From Macquaria australasica (Eukaryota; Chordata; Actinopteri; Centrarchiformes; Percichthyidae), in the NCBI GenBank assembly GCA_005408345.1, contig SEMN01000311.1:62001-126000 (forward strand): a stretch of DNA of 64,000 nucleotides. The letters run 5' to 3'. Under the pieces are notes generated by a model that was not told where the DNA came from, ran no database searches, and was given only the letters and a program-made list of their open reading frames with translations. The position numbers and the translations under genes are program-made. Shown here in pieces: positions 15,052-28,419 of this stretch (positions are counted from its first letter, which is position 1; each line of letters starts with the position of its first letter).

Positions 15052-18000
15052 CTGGATGTGCTGCACCATGTTCCTCAGCTGAACCAGGAACTCCTTGGCC
15101 TCAGTGGCTCGGTCTGACAGGCCGTTGAGAGCCTGAGACAGCTGACCCTGTGGAGAGCACAGAGAGAGGACATCAGAGAAACAGCAGCAGCACTGCAGTT
15201 CTATGGGTTTGTAACAACAATAACAACAACTTTACAATGCATGTATAAGCTGCAGGGATATCGGGCTTTAAAGAATCTAAAACTGTAGACACCATACAGA
15301 ATAGAGTCTAATCAAAATGGCAGAGAATAGAATAAGAAGGTTCTCCATGGGCAAAAGAGCTTTACTCAGTTTCTGGATGGTGCATATGCTGCATATCTAC
15401 AGGAATCATTTGTGTTGTAATGTTAACTTAATAAAAAATAAGCTTTTATTGAACAGAAGTTTGGCCCTGAATCATATGTAACATCTTGTTTAGTCTTCCT
15501 CTGTCGATCAATTCAAAAATATTCAGGATGAGAACTGATAGTGTAAGCCAGGTGATTTGGGTGAAGTGGAAAGCGAGCCCCATTTTCTTCTGTACTGTAC
15601 AAATAATGATGATTTAAAAGAGTTACTTTTCCATGAAACGTCTCGACAAAACCCTGAAATATTCTGGTGTTCAGATGAGAAAAAAATTGTTTGTCTCAAA
15701 AGCCTGGAAAAAAAGGAAAGATGGATTATTTAATTAGCATTTATTCTGATTCATCCAGCACTATATATGATTTGTTTTTGTCAGTGATTTATGGGTTTTG
15801 TTGTGGACAATGATGGTCTGAAGATTCAATTGTGAAAGATGCTAAAGCTGCATCTCTATTTTTGGACTTTGTCTGTTGCTTAGAAATGTATACGCAGCAC
15901 TCTGTATGAATTTATGATGTCTTGTAGGCACATGTGGGCTCGGCATAGTTATATGCATGACACAATAATAAAAATGTCATTCAACAATAAATCAACACGC
16001 TCAATTCCATTATAGATAGATAGATGCTGAATCCTCAGTACCAAAAATGTAAAAAATCAATCAACAATTAAAGGATTCACTCATGCATGAACGTTGTGGG
16101 CCCTTCTGCAGGGTCCAAACTGACAACAATGTTAGTCAGCTATGTGACACAGTGAAATGCAGCAATATAGCCAACAGGGAAGTACCATACTCCAAACAAC
16201 ACCCAAGACACCAAAGATTGAATCAAGTTCCTCCTCCTGTAGCCATCCACATCCTTTTCAAGTGGGGGGTGATGGAGGATTTTGTACGTTTGTAGTTTTT
16301 ACTTTTTAACTCTCAACTTAAACAAATCCCACCTCAACATCTTGTTCCATACAGAAACACATAACATGTTCTATACATGTATATTTAATGGAGATTAGGA
16401 TTGACAGGAAAGACACATGGAGGCAGACCAGCATGAGATTCCTAGCAGCTAAGTTATTTTAGATGCAGATTCCCAGGCCAGTGTGACCTGGTCAGTTCAA
16501 AACATTATATTCATAACCTATATACAGCCGTCATTCTGTGAAAATCTCCTAACTCAAAATTGGGCAGTTTTTAAGTTTTGGATGAACTCAAAATGCACAG
16601 CGGTCAATTTAGAAACAAAGCTGCTTTTCATCGCCGCTGAGAAACTGACATTTTGAAGTGTCAAAGTTTTCACCCCTGAGACAAAATGCACTTGTCAGCC
16701 TTATTCTCACACGCAAAATGACATTTCCAACTAAAACCCAGATGATTTATGTACAATAAAGCACTTGGATTGTTGCATGGTGTTATTATTGTATTATACT
16801 TTAGCCCCTGGTCATGCAGAGCAGAGCAGAGCGCAGTGCACGTGACGGGAAATGAAATTGCTTTGGATGTGTGCGATGACACACAAATGTTCCTGTTTGG
16901 ATAGCAGGGGAAAAAGAAGCGGGGGTGTTCATGTATGTGAAGCGAGGTTGTGTGAACAAGGAGGTGACGGAGCGAGAGGGCACGGCCTGACCCTGTGGGA
17001 ACCTCGTTTGGTTGAGTGAACAACCGTCAACTTGGGGAGCGTATTGTCTTCTGGGAGGGAAAGAGGGTATTGGGCGTTATCTGGCAGAAAGGGAAAAAAA
17101 AATCACTTCAACTCCGGAAGAGAGCAATAAAACCTGGAACTAGCTGATACAGTGAAAAACACTGTGAAAACAACTCTGTGTCAACCCAGCTCCTGGCGTC
17201 TGACGTTAGCCGGTCAAATGGGAATCTGTCTGCGAGGCCAACAGCTGACCTTTGACCTCGGCATTTGGGAAACCATGACAGCTGACGCTAACACGAGTCT
17301 GCTGCACCGAGGGACAGTCTGAGCCCATAACAGCTGAGCAAAGACTGAAATGTAAACTTTCCCGGATTGTGTAGGACTTCAAGAAACTTCCTCTTTGTTA
17401 ACTTGGGACTCATATTTCAACGTCTCAAGAGACCTGCATGAATGAATTGTATGCTTTCTTCGATGTTAGTAAGTTTGTTTGTCACAAGGACAAATAGGCC
17501 TTTAAGGAGATGGATTTTAGAGCTGATCAAATCATTATATCTATGTATAAGATGTCAAAAAAATAATGAAAAATGCCTCACACAAGTTCCAAGAGCCCAA
17601 GGGGACGTCTTTGAATTGCTTGTTTTGTCTGATCAATTGTCTAAAACTAAAAGGTATTCAAATTACAATGATATAAAACAGCAAATTCTCACATTTTGCA
17701 ATTTAGCTTGCTAGACGGCTTAAGTTTGAGCATGGAAGCTCATTCTTGACCTTTGGGAACAGTATGTAACAAAATAATATAAGCTCAAAGGTCTACCTAC
17801 GGAGCTCTCAACAACATTTCATAGTATACTTTGGTATTTGTTTGGATTAAACAAGGAGACATAACAAACAAACTGAGATATACTTTGCTAATATGAGCCA
17901 GGCTAGCAGTTTCCTCTTGTTTCTAGTCTCTATGCTAAACTAAGCTAACTGGCTATCGATCTTCTCACCTAACCTTCGGCAAGAAAGCGAATAAGCGTAT

Positions 18001-21000
18001 TTCCCAAAAGGACAAACTATTCCTTTAAGGATACAAATGTGAATGAACATTTCTTGGATTGGCAGGGAAGAAGTGAGTACATCAAAATTAAAAAGTGAGT
18101 TGAATTCAAATCCAAAATACAGTAGTAAAAACAAAAGCATACAGTTTGCATCCTTGCCTCCTGATGCATTAGAATATTCCAGGCCAGCCTGATTTTCTGA
18201 GATGAGTCTTCTTCTGAGTCTCTGAAATCAGTCAGCTCCATTTCACTTGGATCACCATCGTTTTAAGATCCTGCCAGTCACACTCAAGTCATCCAAAACG
18301 TTCACTCAGACTCTGGTGGTTTCATTACAGATCAGCCAGGTCACCCACACCTGCCCCCCTTTCAGCTGTCCTAAATTGAAGTTCATTTTCTCTTTCAGTT
18401 TTCTCCTTTTTCCTCTCTGTGATACAGTGATGGACGTTGAGCGAGCTCCTGCCTCGCCTCGCCCAGTTAACAGTCAGCGTGCGTTCAGTGACAGAGCACA
18501 TGAAATGAAAAGCACTTGATTGTCTGGAGGCGTTTTTCCGCGGCGTCTGTTCGAGAACCTGCAGAGCTCAGTCCTCAAAACCAGGTCAAAACGTGCCATG
18601 AAAGTAGAGGCTGTTTTATTTCTGCACAGCTTACGGCCACTTCCTGCTTGGTGAAAGACAACTGTGCCATGGCCGGCAGGTCGACATATGGAAAGACAGA
18701 CTTCTGCGACAAATGGGTTGAAGAGCACTGTGGAAGTGAGACCAAGGATTCACAGTTTGAGATTGAGGAGCTGCAATTGATGGTTCGCCCCTTAGTTTCT
18801 GTTGATAACGCTGGCAGATTTAACACTCAAAACTCTTTGTAATTTGTGAAACAATGAGTCCTTGATTTCAGACAGAGGTAGAAAAGCAAACTTCTCAAGT
18901 CATTTCTACCCGACAACTGATTCTGTTGACTAGAAATGACAATACGAGGCTGGGCTAGCAATTTTTTCAGGCGATGGTTCAGTTGATTGAAAACAAACAT
19001 AGAGCCGACTTTTTAGCTTTTCAGCTTATTTACCTTAAAATGAGGACTCTTCTGCAGTTAGCGAATGATATCCTTGTTGGTTTTGAAAGTCATTTAAGGT
19101 TACTACTTGCTGTAGGTATGCTAGTTAGCTATTTAGCCAGACATGCATTGCAGCTTACGTTATCAGACAAACACATTGTTTAATCCATTCCTTATAATTT
19201 TACTGGTGTTTTTGTTTTTGGTAAGCTAGTTAGCCGGGCATGCTAACGTTTGCAGCCTACTTTAGAGCAGATAAACACATTGTTTAATCCATTACTTACA
19301 CTTTTTATCTTATGTTTTATGTACTGGAAAGGCAAAAAAACAAACAAACAAAAGAACGCAACTTCAAGCTTGTTCAGGGACAGTCAAAATGAAAAGCATC
19401 AAGCAACATTAGTGTAGAAAAGAGGATGCTGGAACGTTTGCAATGAGCTACGGAGGATTTGTTGAGGTGGTGGGGGGTTTAGGATGTCCCTGCTATTTGG
19501 GAGCACTATTCATCTCAGTAATTAAGCCGAGTGGGAACACGTGGATGGCATGAATAATTCACCAGCAGCTCCAGAGGCTACTCGGCGTGCTTACTTTTCT
19601 CTCTGCGGCCGACTGAACTAGCCAATCTGTCGCAGAAAAGCAAGGATGTCACAGAGGCGTCAGAGCCAATTTGGATTAAAGCCCCCACTAGGAAGTGGGA
19701 AGTGCAGGGAAAGGAGGAGGCAGGTGTAATGTCACTGCTAAGCTCTTAAAGCCGCAGCAAAGGAAAGGTATTCCTCTTCAAGCTCATTAAAAAACAGCAT
19801 ATCCACAAAATGTTCCCTCATTTCCACGCCAGAGATAGATTCTGTGGTCCCATAACCTACTTTCAAAAAGCTGCGTTACCTCTCTGTGAAATCTTTAAGT
19901 GCCCTGCTCTTTCTCAGAGCTTCAGGGTTAAGGACTTTCTCTGGTGTTCTTTAAACAGTCTGTGTAGGCTCATTTAATCCTGTGTATAATTCACAGTCAT
20001 TTGGTTACACACTGTAAACGGGCGTAAACTGAGGGTGAGGTCGACTTCTGGGGAAAGAAAGCACCAAACAAACAAAAAAATAAACCCCACACACTTTCAC
20101 TGAAGCCCTACAATGAAAGAAAGTGTAAATTAATGTAATTTTGCACAGCTTGATTACTGATTGTGTTTCCCCGTACAGTATCAGTAACCAGAGACTCTAA
20201 CATGAAAGGTTGTGGGTTGTTTACACGCAGTGCTGCAGCCCTCAGAGAATACAGTTTGAAATATTAAGCAGGCGACTTGATGATATTTTCCGTCTTGGGA
20301 ACGTTTCTGTTGTTAAAAATTAAGCTCTCACATCTTCCAACACGCTGCAAGAGTCAAGATTTGGCCAGATTGTGATACTCCTCCGTGTTTAACAAGATCC
20401 CATATGAAACCATCCTCCACGCGCAGAACCTAAGTGGCTGGTGCATTATTCATCGCTTATATCTGCCATCATCAATAATGCAGAACAAGTCGTTAACTAT
20501 CCACACACACAAAAAGCGATGAAACTCAGATAATAATAATGAGGGCTTTTAAAAGTTGCCACAGTTTCTTCATGTGAGAAACAGAGTCCTTATTTGACGG
20601 ACACCTGGGACAGCACAGCAGGAAATGGGGCAGAAGTGATCTATTCTTGTCATTGCTGGATTTATCTGGCGAGGGCGTCGTTGTCTGCAGATGATCAAGC
20701 CGCCTACCTGCTGATCTAGTTTGGATGTGTCAAAAAGAACAAGTTTCTAAAGGTCCTGTCAGGTCATTCAGTCAGCTGTCAGATACTTTGATACTCTCTT
20801 CTTTCACGAGAGCATGTTTGTTGGCGATTGAGCAGTATTTATTTAGTAAAAAGGAAGTTTCTGGGGAGCTTTGGTGGCCTGGGGAACACCAACATTTCAC
20901 ATCTGGCCGGGGACCTTTGTTACATGTCATTCCCCATATCTCTCTCCCTCATTTCCTGCCACCTCTTTGCTCTTAGCTGTCTAATAAAGGCATAAAACTT

Positions 21001-24000
21001 CACCAAAAAATAATTTAAGAAGAGGATATTTCTGCTACTTTTTGGATTTAACCTTTGAGCTTTACACCTTGGCTAAAGCTTTTAAATTCTTTCAAGCCTC
21101 ATCTTCTCTACTGTATATTCTTTGGTGCAGCTTCTTCAAGAAATCCTCAGGTTGTTTTTCATCTCCGTGTCACGTATGAATAGGATACAAGTCGATATGT
21201 TTATTTTCCTCCTCTTTTGCGATGCTAGCAGTGTTAGCCATAAGACTCCTGGGTCAGACTCTTGGCCAAAAGTTTTCATTAACTACTCTACAAGTGTGTG
21301 TAGAGTAGTGGTAGAGCAAAATCTCACGTGTTTTCATCATGACCTCGAGTCAGGTGGAAGCTGTTTTTTTCCCCAACTTTATTTAGTTCATACAAAGTCA
21401 TACAAAATGGCATATAAACAAGAACAATTGATAAAGGTGCAAGTTCTCTTGCAACAAAACTAACAGGAGGGTGAGAGAGCTGTCAATAAAGTGCAGTTTG
21501 TGCATGTCCACGCAGTCCTGAGAAGAAATCTAATCAGGCAACAGAAGTGAAAACACCTGTGCAGATGGGCTGCAGGTGTGTGTAGGGACTTTGGAAGTCT
21601 GAGGCTGAGCCAATTTTAAAAACGAGGGGTTAAGCAGTTCAAGCCACGGATTAAATTAATATGGCTATTAATAGTAGTAGAGGTAAAAAGTGCTGCTTAT
21701 GTCAGGTAGCCTGTCAAAGTCTGTCCGTACCTCACCTAATCAGGGGCCATCACGTTGACATACACCGAAATGTAATGGAAAGTGAGGAATAGTGGGAGCC
21801 GGCGGGAAAGAAACTTATTTTTTATTATATTTTGATCATTCAACGCTGCACGGTACAAAGTGCCTCACAAGGTATGTTAGTATGTTCATGACCAGGAACA
21901 TGGAAATCAGGTTGGGAATGTGAGGAAAAAGTAGAAGGGACTATTGCACAATCAATAATTATAATTCGGGAGCCATAACCAATCAAACCACCAATTAGAT
22001 CAATTAAAGCAACAATGCATAACAAGTTGCCTTAATTTAAGAAAGTAATGGCCAAAGTGGAAACCTCTTTGGTCATTATTTTCAGAATCCATTTTGATCC
22101 TTACAATATGGTCACTTTTATAAAAAACAAAACTGAAGAAAACTGAAAATCTTGTTTATTTTTGCTAACATGACAACTACATATTTGGTTTAAATATAAT
22201 TTACTGTAAGGTAACTGTGTAAGTCAGTATTGTTGCTATGGTTACCTGCAGTCTAAATATATGGTGAGTTGAGGACAGATTACTTTGAGGTGTCCCAATA
22301 TACACTTTTAATAGACACCTGTCAGCCAATCAGAAGCAGGAGTTTTCTGTTGCCATTGTGATGATCAGGCTACATTCTTTAACTGGCCACCTGACCTTCT
22401 GAGATTATGGATGAATAAATGTAAAAATAAAATAAAATAAGAAGACTTTTCAAGTCTGTCGATTCGCTTTGTGAGATCCTGAATTTTGGCCCCGCCCACT
22501 GACATTTAAATCAGCCAATAAGATTGTTTCTTTCTCCAGCGAAGCTCTGTTCATATTAGCTCCAATCTGATTTCTGTCTTTAAGGCAGCGACAATGAAAA
22601 CAGACTGAGGATAATTACATCAGTTCCTCTTCAAAGTTTGTAACTTTATTAACCAAAATAAAATAAATTATGGCGCTGACGATGATGAAACAGGGTCACT
22701 GCAGACTTTAACCCGCCCTGATCATCTGCTGCCCAGATTTCAGGTTGAACTCACTTTCTCGTGCAACTGGTGTCCTCATTTAATGTGGGCTGACAGAGCG
22801 CAGCCAGACGTAACGGAAGCATAAGAAATGATTCTGTTTTAAAATGTAGCAAAGCTCCTAAAAATTTGACAACTTCTTTTGGTTTGGACTCATTTTATGC
22901 ACAGAAAAGAAAAAGAAAAAACTTCCCTTTTTTTCCTTCCCAGTAGGGCCACAAAGGAAAACTGGCACAGTGGAGTTTCAAGGCATTTATCTCTCTCCAG
23001 TTGCACGCCTGGAGCAAGTTGAAATATTCAGCCGGTCTGTCTTCCCACCCAGAAAGGTTACGTTGAAAATATGTCAAAACAAAAATACCTTCAGTGCATA
23101 AGCCAGTGTTTTTTCTACGTGGACCCAAGATGCAGACTGGATATGAAATATTCTGTTAAGTATCTTGTCAAACTTGGCTCATTTAACCCAGCGATGAGAC
23201 ATTCAGCATCAGCTCTGCCTCTCTTTCCTGCTCAGCCTCTGTTTCGCTTCCTCTCTTCGGGCATTCTGGGTCATTCTGTCTCTCTCATTTTCCTGTTCTT
23301 TATCTCCCTCTTTCATTAACATTTACACAGCTAATCTCTTTACATGGCAGCTCGAGGGGTAAATATCACCGCCTGTAATGGAGCAGCATCAAACTAAATG
23401 GCTTTGAGACATCCAAGCCCCCCCCACTGTGAAATGTCATTCTCTATAGACGTCAGTCCCGCCTTTGTCCTCCGTCTCATCCCGCGTATCAGAGAATCGC
23501 AGTCTGCTATCATGAACAATCGAGCAACCGTCTCTTATCTGCACAGAATCACTTACAGCATAGACGATGTACTTAAAGATTTAGTCCACGTTAACGCCGC
23601 AGGCCGCTGGGCCACTATTGACTCAACATAAACAATATGGGACTAAGGGGGACACTCAGGACTGTCTTCACTCACAAGGAAAAGCACATTACGAGCACAG
23701 CTGGGTGCTTCCTAACATCCTTATTTACTCATAAAGCAGTTTTCAATAAATAAATGGTATAAATCCTGTATAGTTAAACTGAGAGTAGCAACAAAGAACC
23801 AAAGACATTAAACTATAATTTCCACCAACCAATCATCCCACAGTCCAGTCAAAAAAGCCCAGAAATCCTATATTCTTCATACTGTAATTAATCAGGACAA
23901 ACATATCAGAAACTAGCCGAAGTTTAGCTAAGAAAAGTGATATCCTGCACTGACAGTGTTACATTTCTTATCATAGAGGTAAATGTGACACTTAATTGTG

Positions 24001-27000
24001 ATATTACAGCAGTAGTTATTATCTATTATTTCAAACATGTAGTTTTTAACTATCAACAGGGCTCCCCGATGACAACAAGTGTGCATCATATAATCTGTCG
24101 AAAGATCATCTTTTAAATTAAAGCAGCATTTATTTATTTTTTGGCCACTTGGGGACAGCAGAACAAGCTGTAAACACATATTGTCATCTTAAGTTTCTGT
24201 GTTAGCAAACAGCTGGCTATTGACACAGAGAAATATTAGCATGTCATATTACTGGTTATCTAATGAATCCAAGTCCAATATTCACTCTGCTTACAGCTCT
24301 GGTCAAGGTAAAGATCTGGCTCTTAAGCTGATAAATACTCCACTATGTTCACCAGCTGGGCGCTAACTGTGTCTGTCTGCTGTTTGGTGCTGAGGCAGGT
24401 AGCGTACAGTTGGTATATCAGAGCTTCCTGATGCGGCTGGAAACAATGCTGATGAGAGCGATGAGAGTATAACAATAAAGCTGTGGGCTGCAAAACCAAA
24501 ACAATGAGCTGAAAGACGTTGAAACGGTCGGTACAGCTGAGGGGAACTGCAGAGTTGATTAAACTCTCTCTGTGTTCTTCATGACAAGCAACCCCTTTCA
24601 CATTACACATAATCATTATATCCATTGTAAGTATGGAAATATTGATTCTAGCAGCTTTAAAGTATTGATGCTGCCCGCTGCTTTGTTTTGATTAAAGTTG
24701 CAGGAGCCTGTGGTGGAAGCATGTGACTGGGTGACCACTAGGTGTTGCAGTTTAATTGGGTACAGCTCTCAAAAGCACAGAGGAAAGCTTGTCGCCAACA
24801 TACTGTTAAATTGCCAGCTGTACTATATCTAGAATATTCGTGTTGCTAATGAATTCTACCAGTTTCTGTAAGAAAGAAGCTGGATACACATTTGTTTGCA
24901 CTCTTAGTCACCATGCATTGAAGACCTTTGGGTTGAAACATTTGTCTACTAAATAACTGTATTTTGCGTGGCAGATTTAACTATTGAAGTTCATTCATCC
25001 TCTGTATGGGACAGTTTCATGCTGGTCTTTGTCTGGATGTCCTGAGTGTCAGTGTGAGTTGAGCAGCCACACAGCGGGACCGACTGTGGACACAATGGAT
25101 CCAGACTGACAGCCAGGCTCATTACTATCAGCAGACAGGAGTAAAAGCAGGAGAGAAGGATGGGGATCCCACCGCCTGTGTCAGACTTTTCGAGGCTTTT
25201 CCTTTGCTCCCGCGGAGCTCATGCAGAGCTGCAGGTAGCTCATCCAGAAACGAATCAACTGCTGCTGACAACATCGGCCTCAGTATCGACATGAGACTTT
25301 TAATATTCGTCCCAGTACCTGCTCTGTCTGTCCTCATTAGCCTGCTTTTTTGGGGCATCTTGGATGAGAGCTTGCAGAGCATCCGTCTGTGTTAGCTTTG
25401 TGTCAGGGTGTGCAGGCCGTCTGTTTATGTCAGGAGGCTTAGGATCAAACACATGACATTAAAGGGGAGCACATGTGCACACTAGAAAATTCCTTAAATC
25501 ACTTGCAAATTCCTCAAATTCCTCACTTCTACAACCTTTTTCTGCTTGCACGCAGAGGTCAAAGGGAAATTTTCAGGGTCGTCGGGGTTAAAATCTCCTC
25601 TGCTGCCTCTGATTTATCTCTCCTCCAGTGGCAAGAGGGCAAATTACTAATTTTCTACTACACTCTGCTGCTTATTTTCTGCACACCCACGCATCTTCTT
25701 GTATTTAAGCTTCCATGTGATTAATCACCTTTAATTGCCACTAAACACACTGAGGCGACAGAGCTTGACCTAGATTGCATTAAGGGTCCTGTGCGACTTC
25801 TGTTGACATCCATGAAGAGCCGAGGACCACTCACTATGTAGGGTTTTAACACTCTGATGATGCCCCTTTACTCATTTTAATGTGATTTACAGAGATTAAC
25901 ACAGACATCCTGTCACCACATAAAACCTTCTGACACAAATCTGAGGAGGCAGATGAGAGCTGGACGAGTCACACTATGTAGCTCTTAAATTTCTGCTCGT
26001 CTTCTGTGACTGAAATTGACTTTGGAGACATGAAATTGATTACCATCGTGGTTTAGACACGGTCACGCAGTCCAAAAAAGGCGGGGAGGCGGGGTTAGAG
26101 ATAAAACACGGCGGTTTTTATTGCCTGTGAGACCAGCTGAGAAGTTGAGAAGACGTCTGAGCAAATGGCAGAGAAGGAGCAGGAAAAGCGGGAATCATGA
26201 TCTGTGGCAACATTCATTTTAGCTCAGACACACATGTACTGTAGAAGAAGGAGGGGAAAGGCTGTAAAGCATCTGGGATGGATTCCTCGTGGGGTCCGGT
26301 ATCTTAGAGACCTCTGCTGCTCTGCGCAACATCAAAAGGGATTTGGTTGCCATGGCGGCAGGTGGTTCAACTCTTTCTCCCTATAAAGGGAGAAATGTTT
26401 CACAAACATAGAGAGAGCACAGTTTGTCCCAACGTACCAAGACGACATCGACAATGATGGCGCAGATTAAAAACCTTAAAGAGATCTTATTAAATGATTT
26501 AAGCGAGCGCATTTTTCAGCTCTGAAGTGTAAATGCTGCAGGTGTGGATTTAAGATTTCTACTTCCTGCGTCAACATTAAGACAGTGATGCTGAAAAATG
26601 CAGCAGCCCAGTCACTAAAGCACACAAGTCAAACAACCAACAGCTTTGATCACTTTGAGTATAAAGGGAAAAGCAAGATGTTTATATGTGTGTTTATGTA
26701 CATTTATGCATGTGTTTGTGGTTGTATGAGTTTATGGGTGAGAGCACTGCATATGGCCAAAGCCAAACCTTAAAGCTGCACTAGCAATTTTAAAAAATAT
26801 ATAAAATGGGTCAAATGATTATGTTTAATTAAAGGTGTCCCTCTTAGCAACAAACCCAGAGAGAATCACCACCTGACTCTGCAGTTCCCCTCAGCTCTCA
26901 GAGCATTTTAGTGTCTTTCGGCTCATTGTTTTGATTTTACGGCAACTTTACTGTGTTGATTTCTCGCCGCTCTCATCAACTTCCAGCAGCAGCAGGAAAT

Positions 27001-28375
27001 TGTTTTCAGTAACAAAAGCTCTAAAAACAAACCGTGCACTACCTGCCCAGCACCAAACAACAGACCGACACAGTTAGCAACTAGCTGGTGAACATTTAGC
27101 AGCTAAATAGACAGATATGTTTTATTCAGGAGTTGGTGGAGACCAAAACAGAGCTAAAAGGAACATGAGTATTGGACTTATAGGAAACAAGACTCCAAAT
27201 GAATGCTAATGTTGCTCTGTGACTGCTAGATGTGTAAATAAGCAACTGTCTCCTAATAGGTTTGCCATAACAACATTATAAAAAGTGATAATAAGTCAAT
27301 GTTATGTTTACAACTCAATTGATACTGCTTTAAAGAGGCACAGGGTGGGTCCAGCTTCTCAAATGTGAGGGTTTGCTGCTTTTCTCTGTTTTATGGCATT
27401 GTAAGCAGAATTTTTAGGAGTTTTTGACTGTTGAACAGATACAACAGGCTATTTGAAAACATCAGCTTGGGTTCTTGGAAATCAATTTTTTTTACTATAT
27501 TCTGACATTTTATCATCAAAAATGTAGGTGCAGCCCTACTCACGACAACAAAATCTTATATTTCAGGTAATTCCAATGTCAATCAGAGTTTAACAGCCAG
27601 TAACGTGAGAAAATCTGTGGAGTGACCAATCAGAGGAAGAGGAAGCCAGTGCCACCACTTTGGGTACATCCTTCTACTTTCTTTCTACACCACAAGTACA
27701 AGTGACACATGAGAATCTACAGTATATCTGCAGGATATGGAATACAGTCTCACTCTTTCCCTGATGAATTATGTGAGAAACACCCCGAAGCTCTGAAAGA
27801 TGCCCATCCTCAGCGCTGCCAGCTCCGAGCTCTCAGCCATCTGTTACAGTTCTGTAGGCAGCAGCTTCAGATAACAGGTCAGAAACAAGCAGGTGCCATG
27901 ATAGAAGCCAAAAAACAGGGCGACAGGCTGCATATTGGCACCAATATCTCTGCTACCATTGATTGGTTTCTAAAAATGCTCTTTTGCTCTTTTTTCCCCC
28001 CATTTTGGATCCAAGAAAGATGAAGCAGAAAAGGTCGGCAACTTCTCGAGTGATGGCAATTTGATGTGAGTGAACATGATTGACCCCCTCTGATTTTTCC
28101 ATCAATTCTGCAATTGCCTCATGCACATCTGAGGTGACACACTATCTCACCACCATCTAAGAGAGATGATTGGACTGGAGGTCTGTTAAATGGCTGTTTT
28201 GTTGAGACATACAAGACCAATTCTGACTGTAAATGATGAGGACAGCTTATCTACACCTGTGGGGAGGCAAAGGTGTATGTGTGTGTGTTTCTTGTGCACA
28301 AAATCTCAAATGCATTCACCTTATTTTTGGTTTTCTCATGGAAACCAGGAGACACCATGACTACACAACACTCTC

Positions 28376-28419
<44 letters not shown>

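Noticed and set aside
27709..28023. 104-codon ORF in trim9 intron 1
   Set aside because: No similarity to any family I know, no conservation evidence, and it ends in low-complexity T/C-rich sequence.
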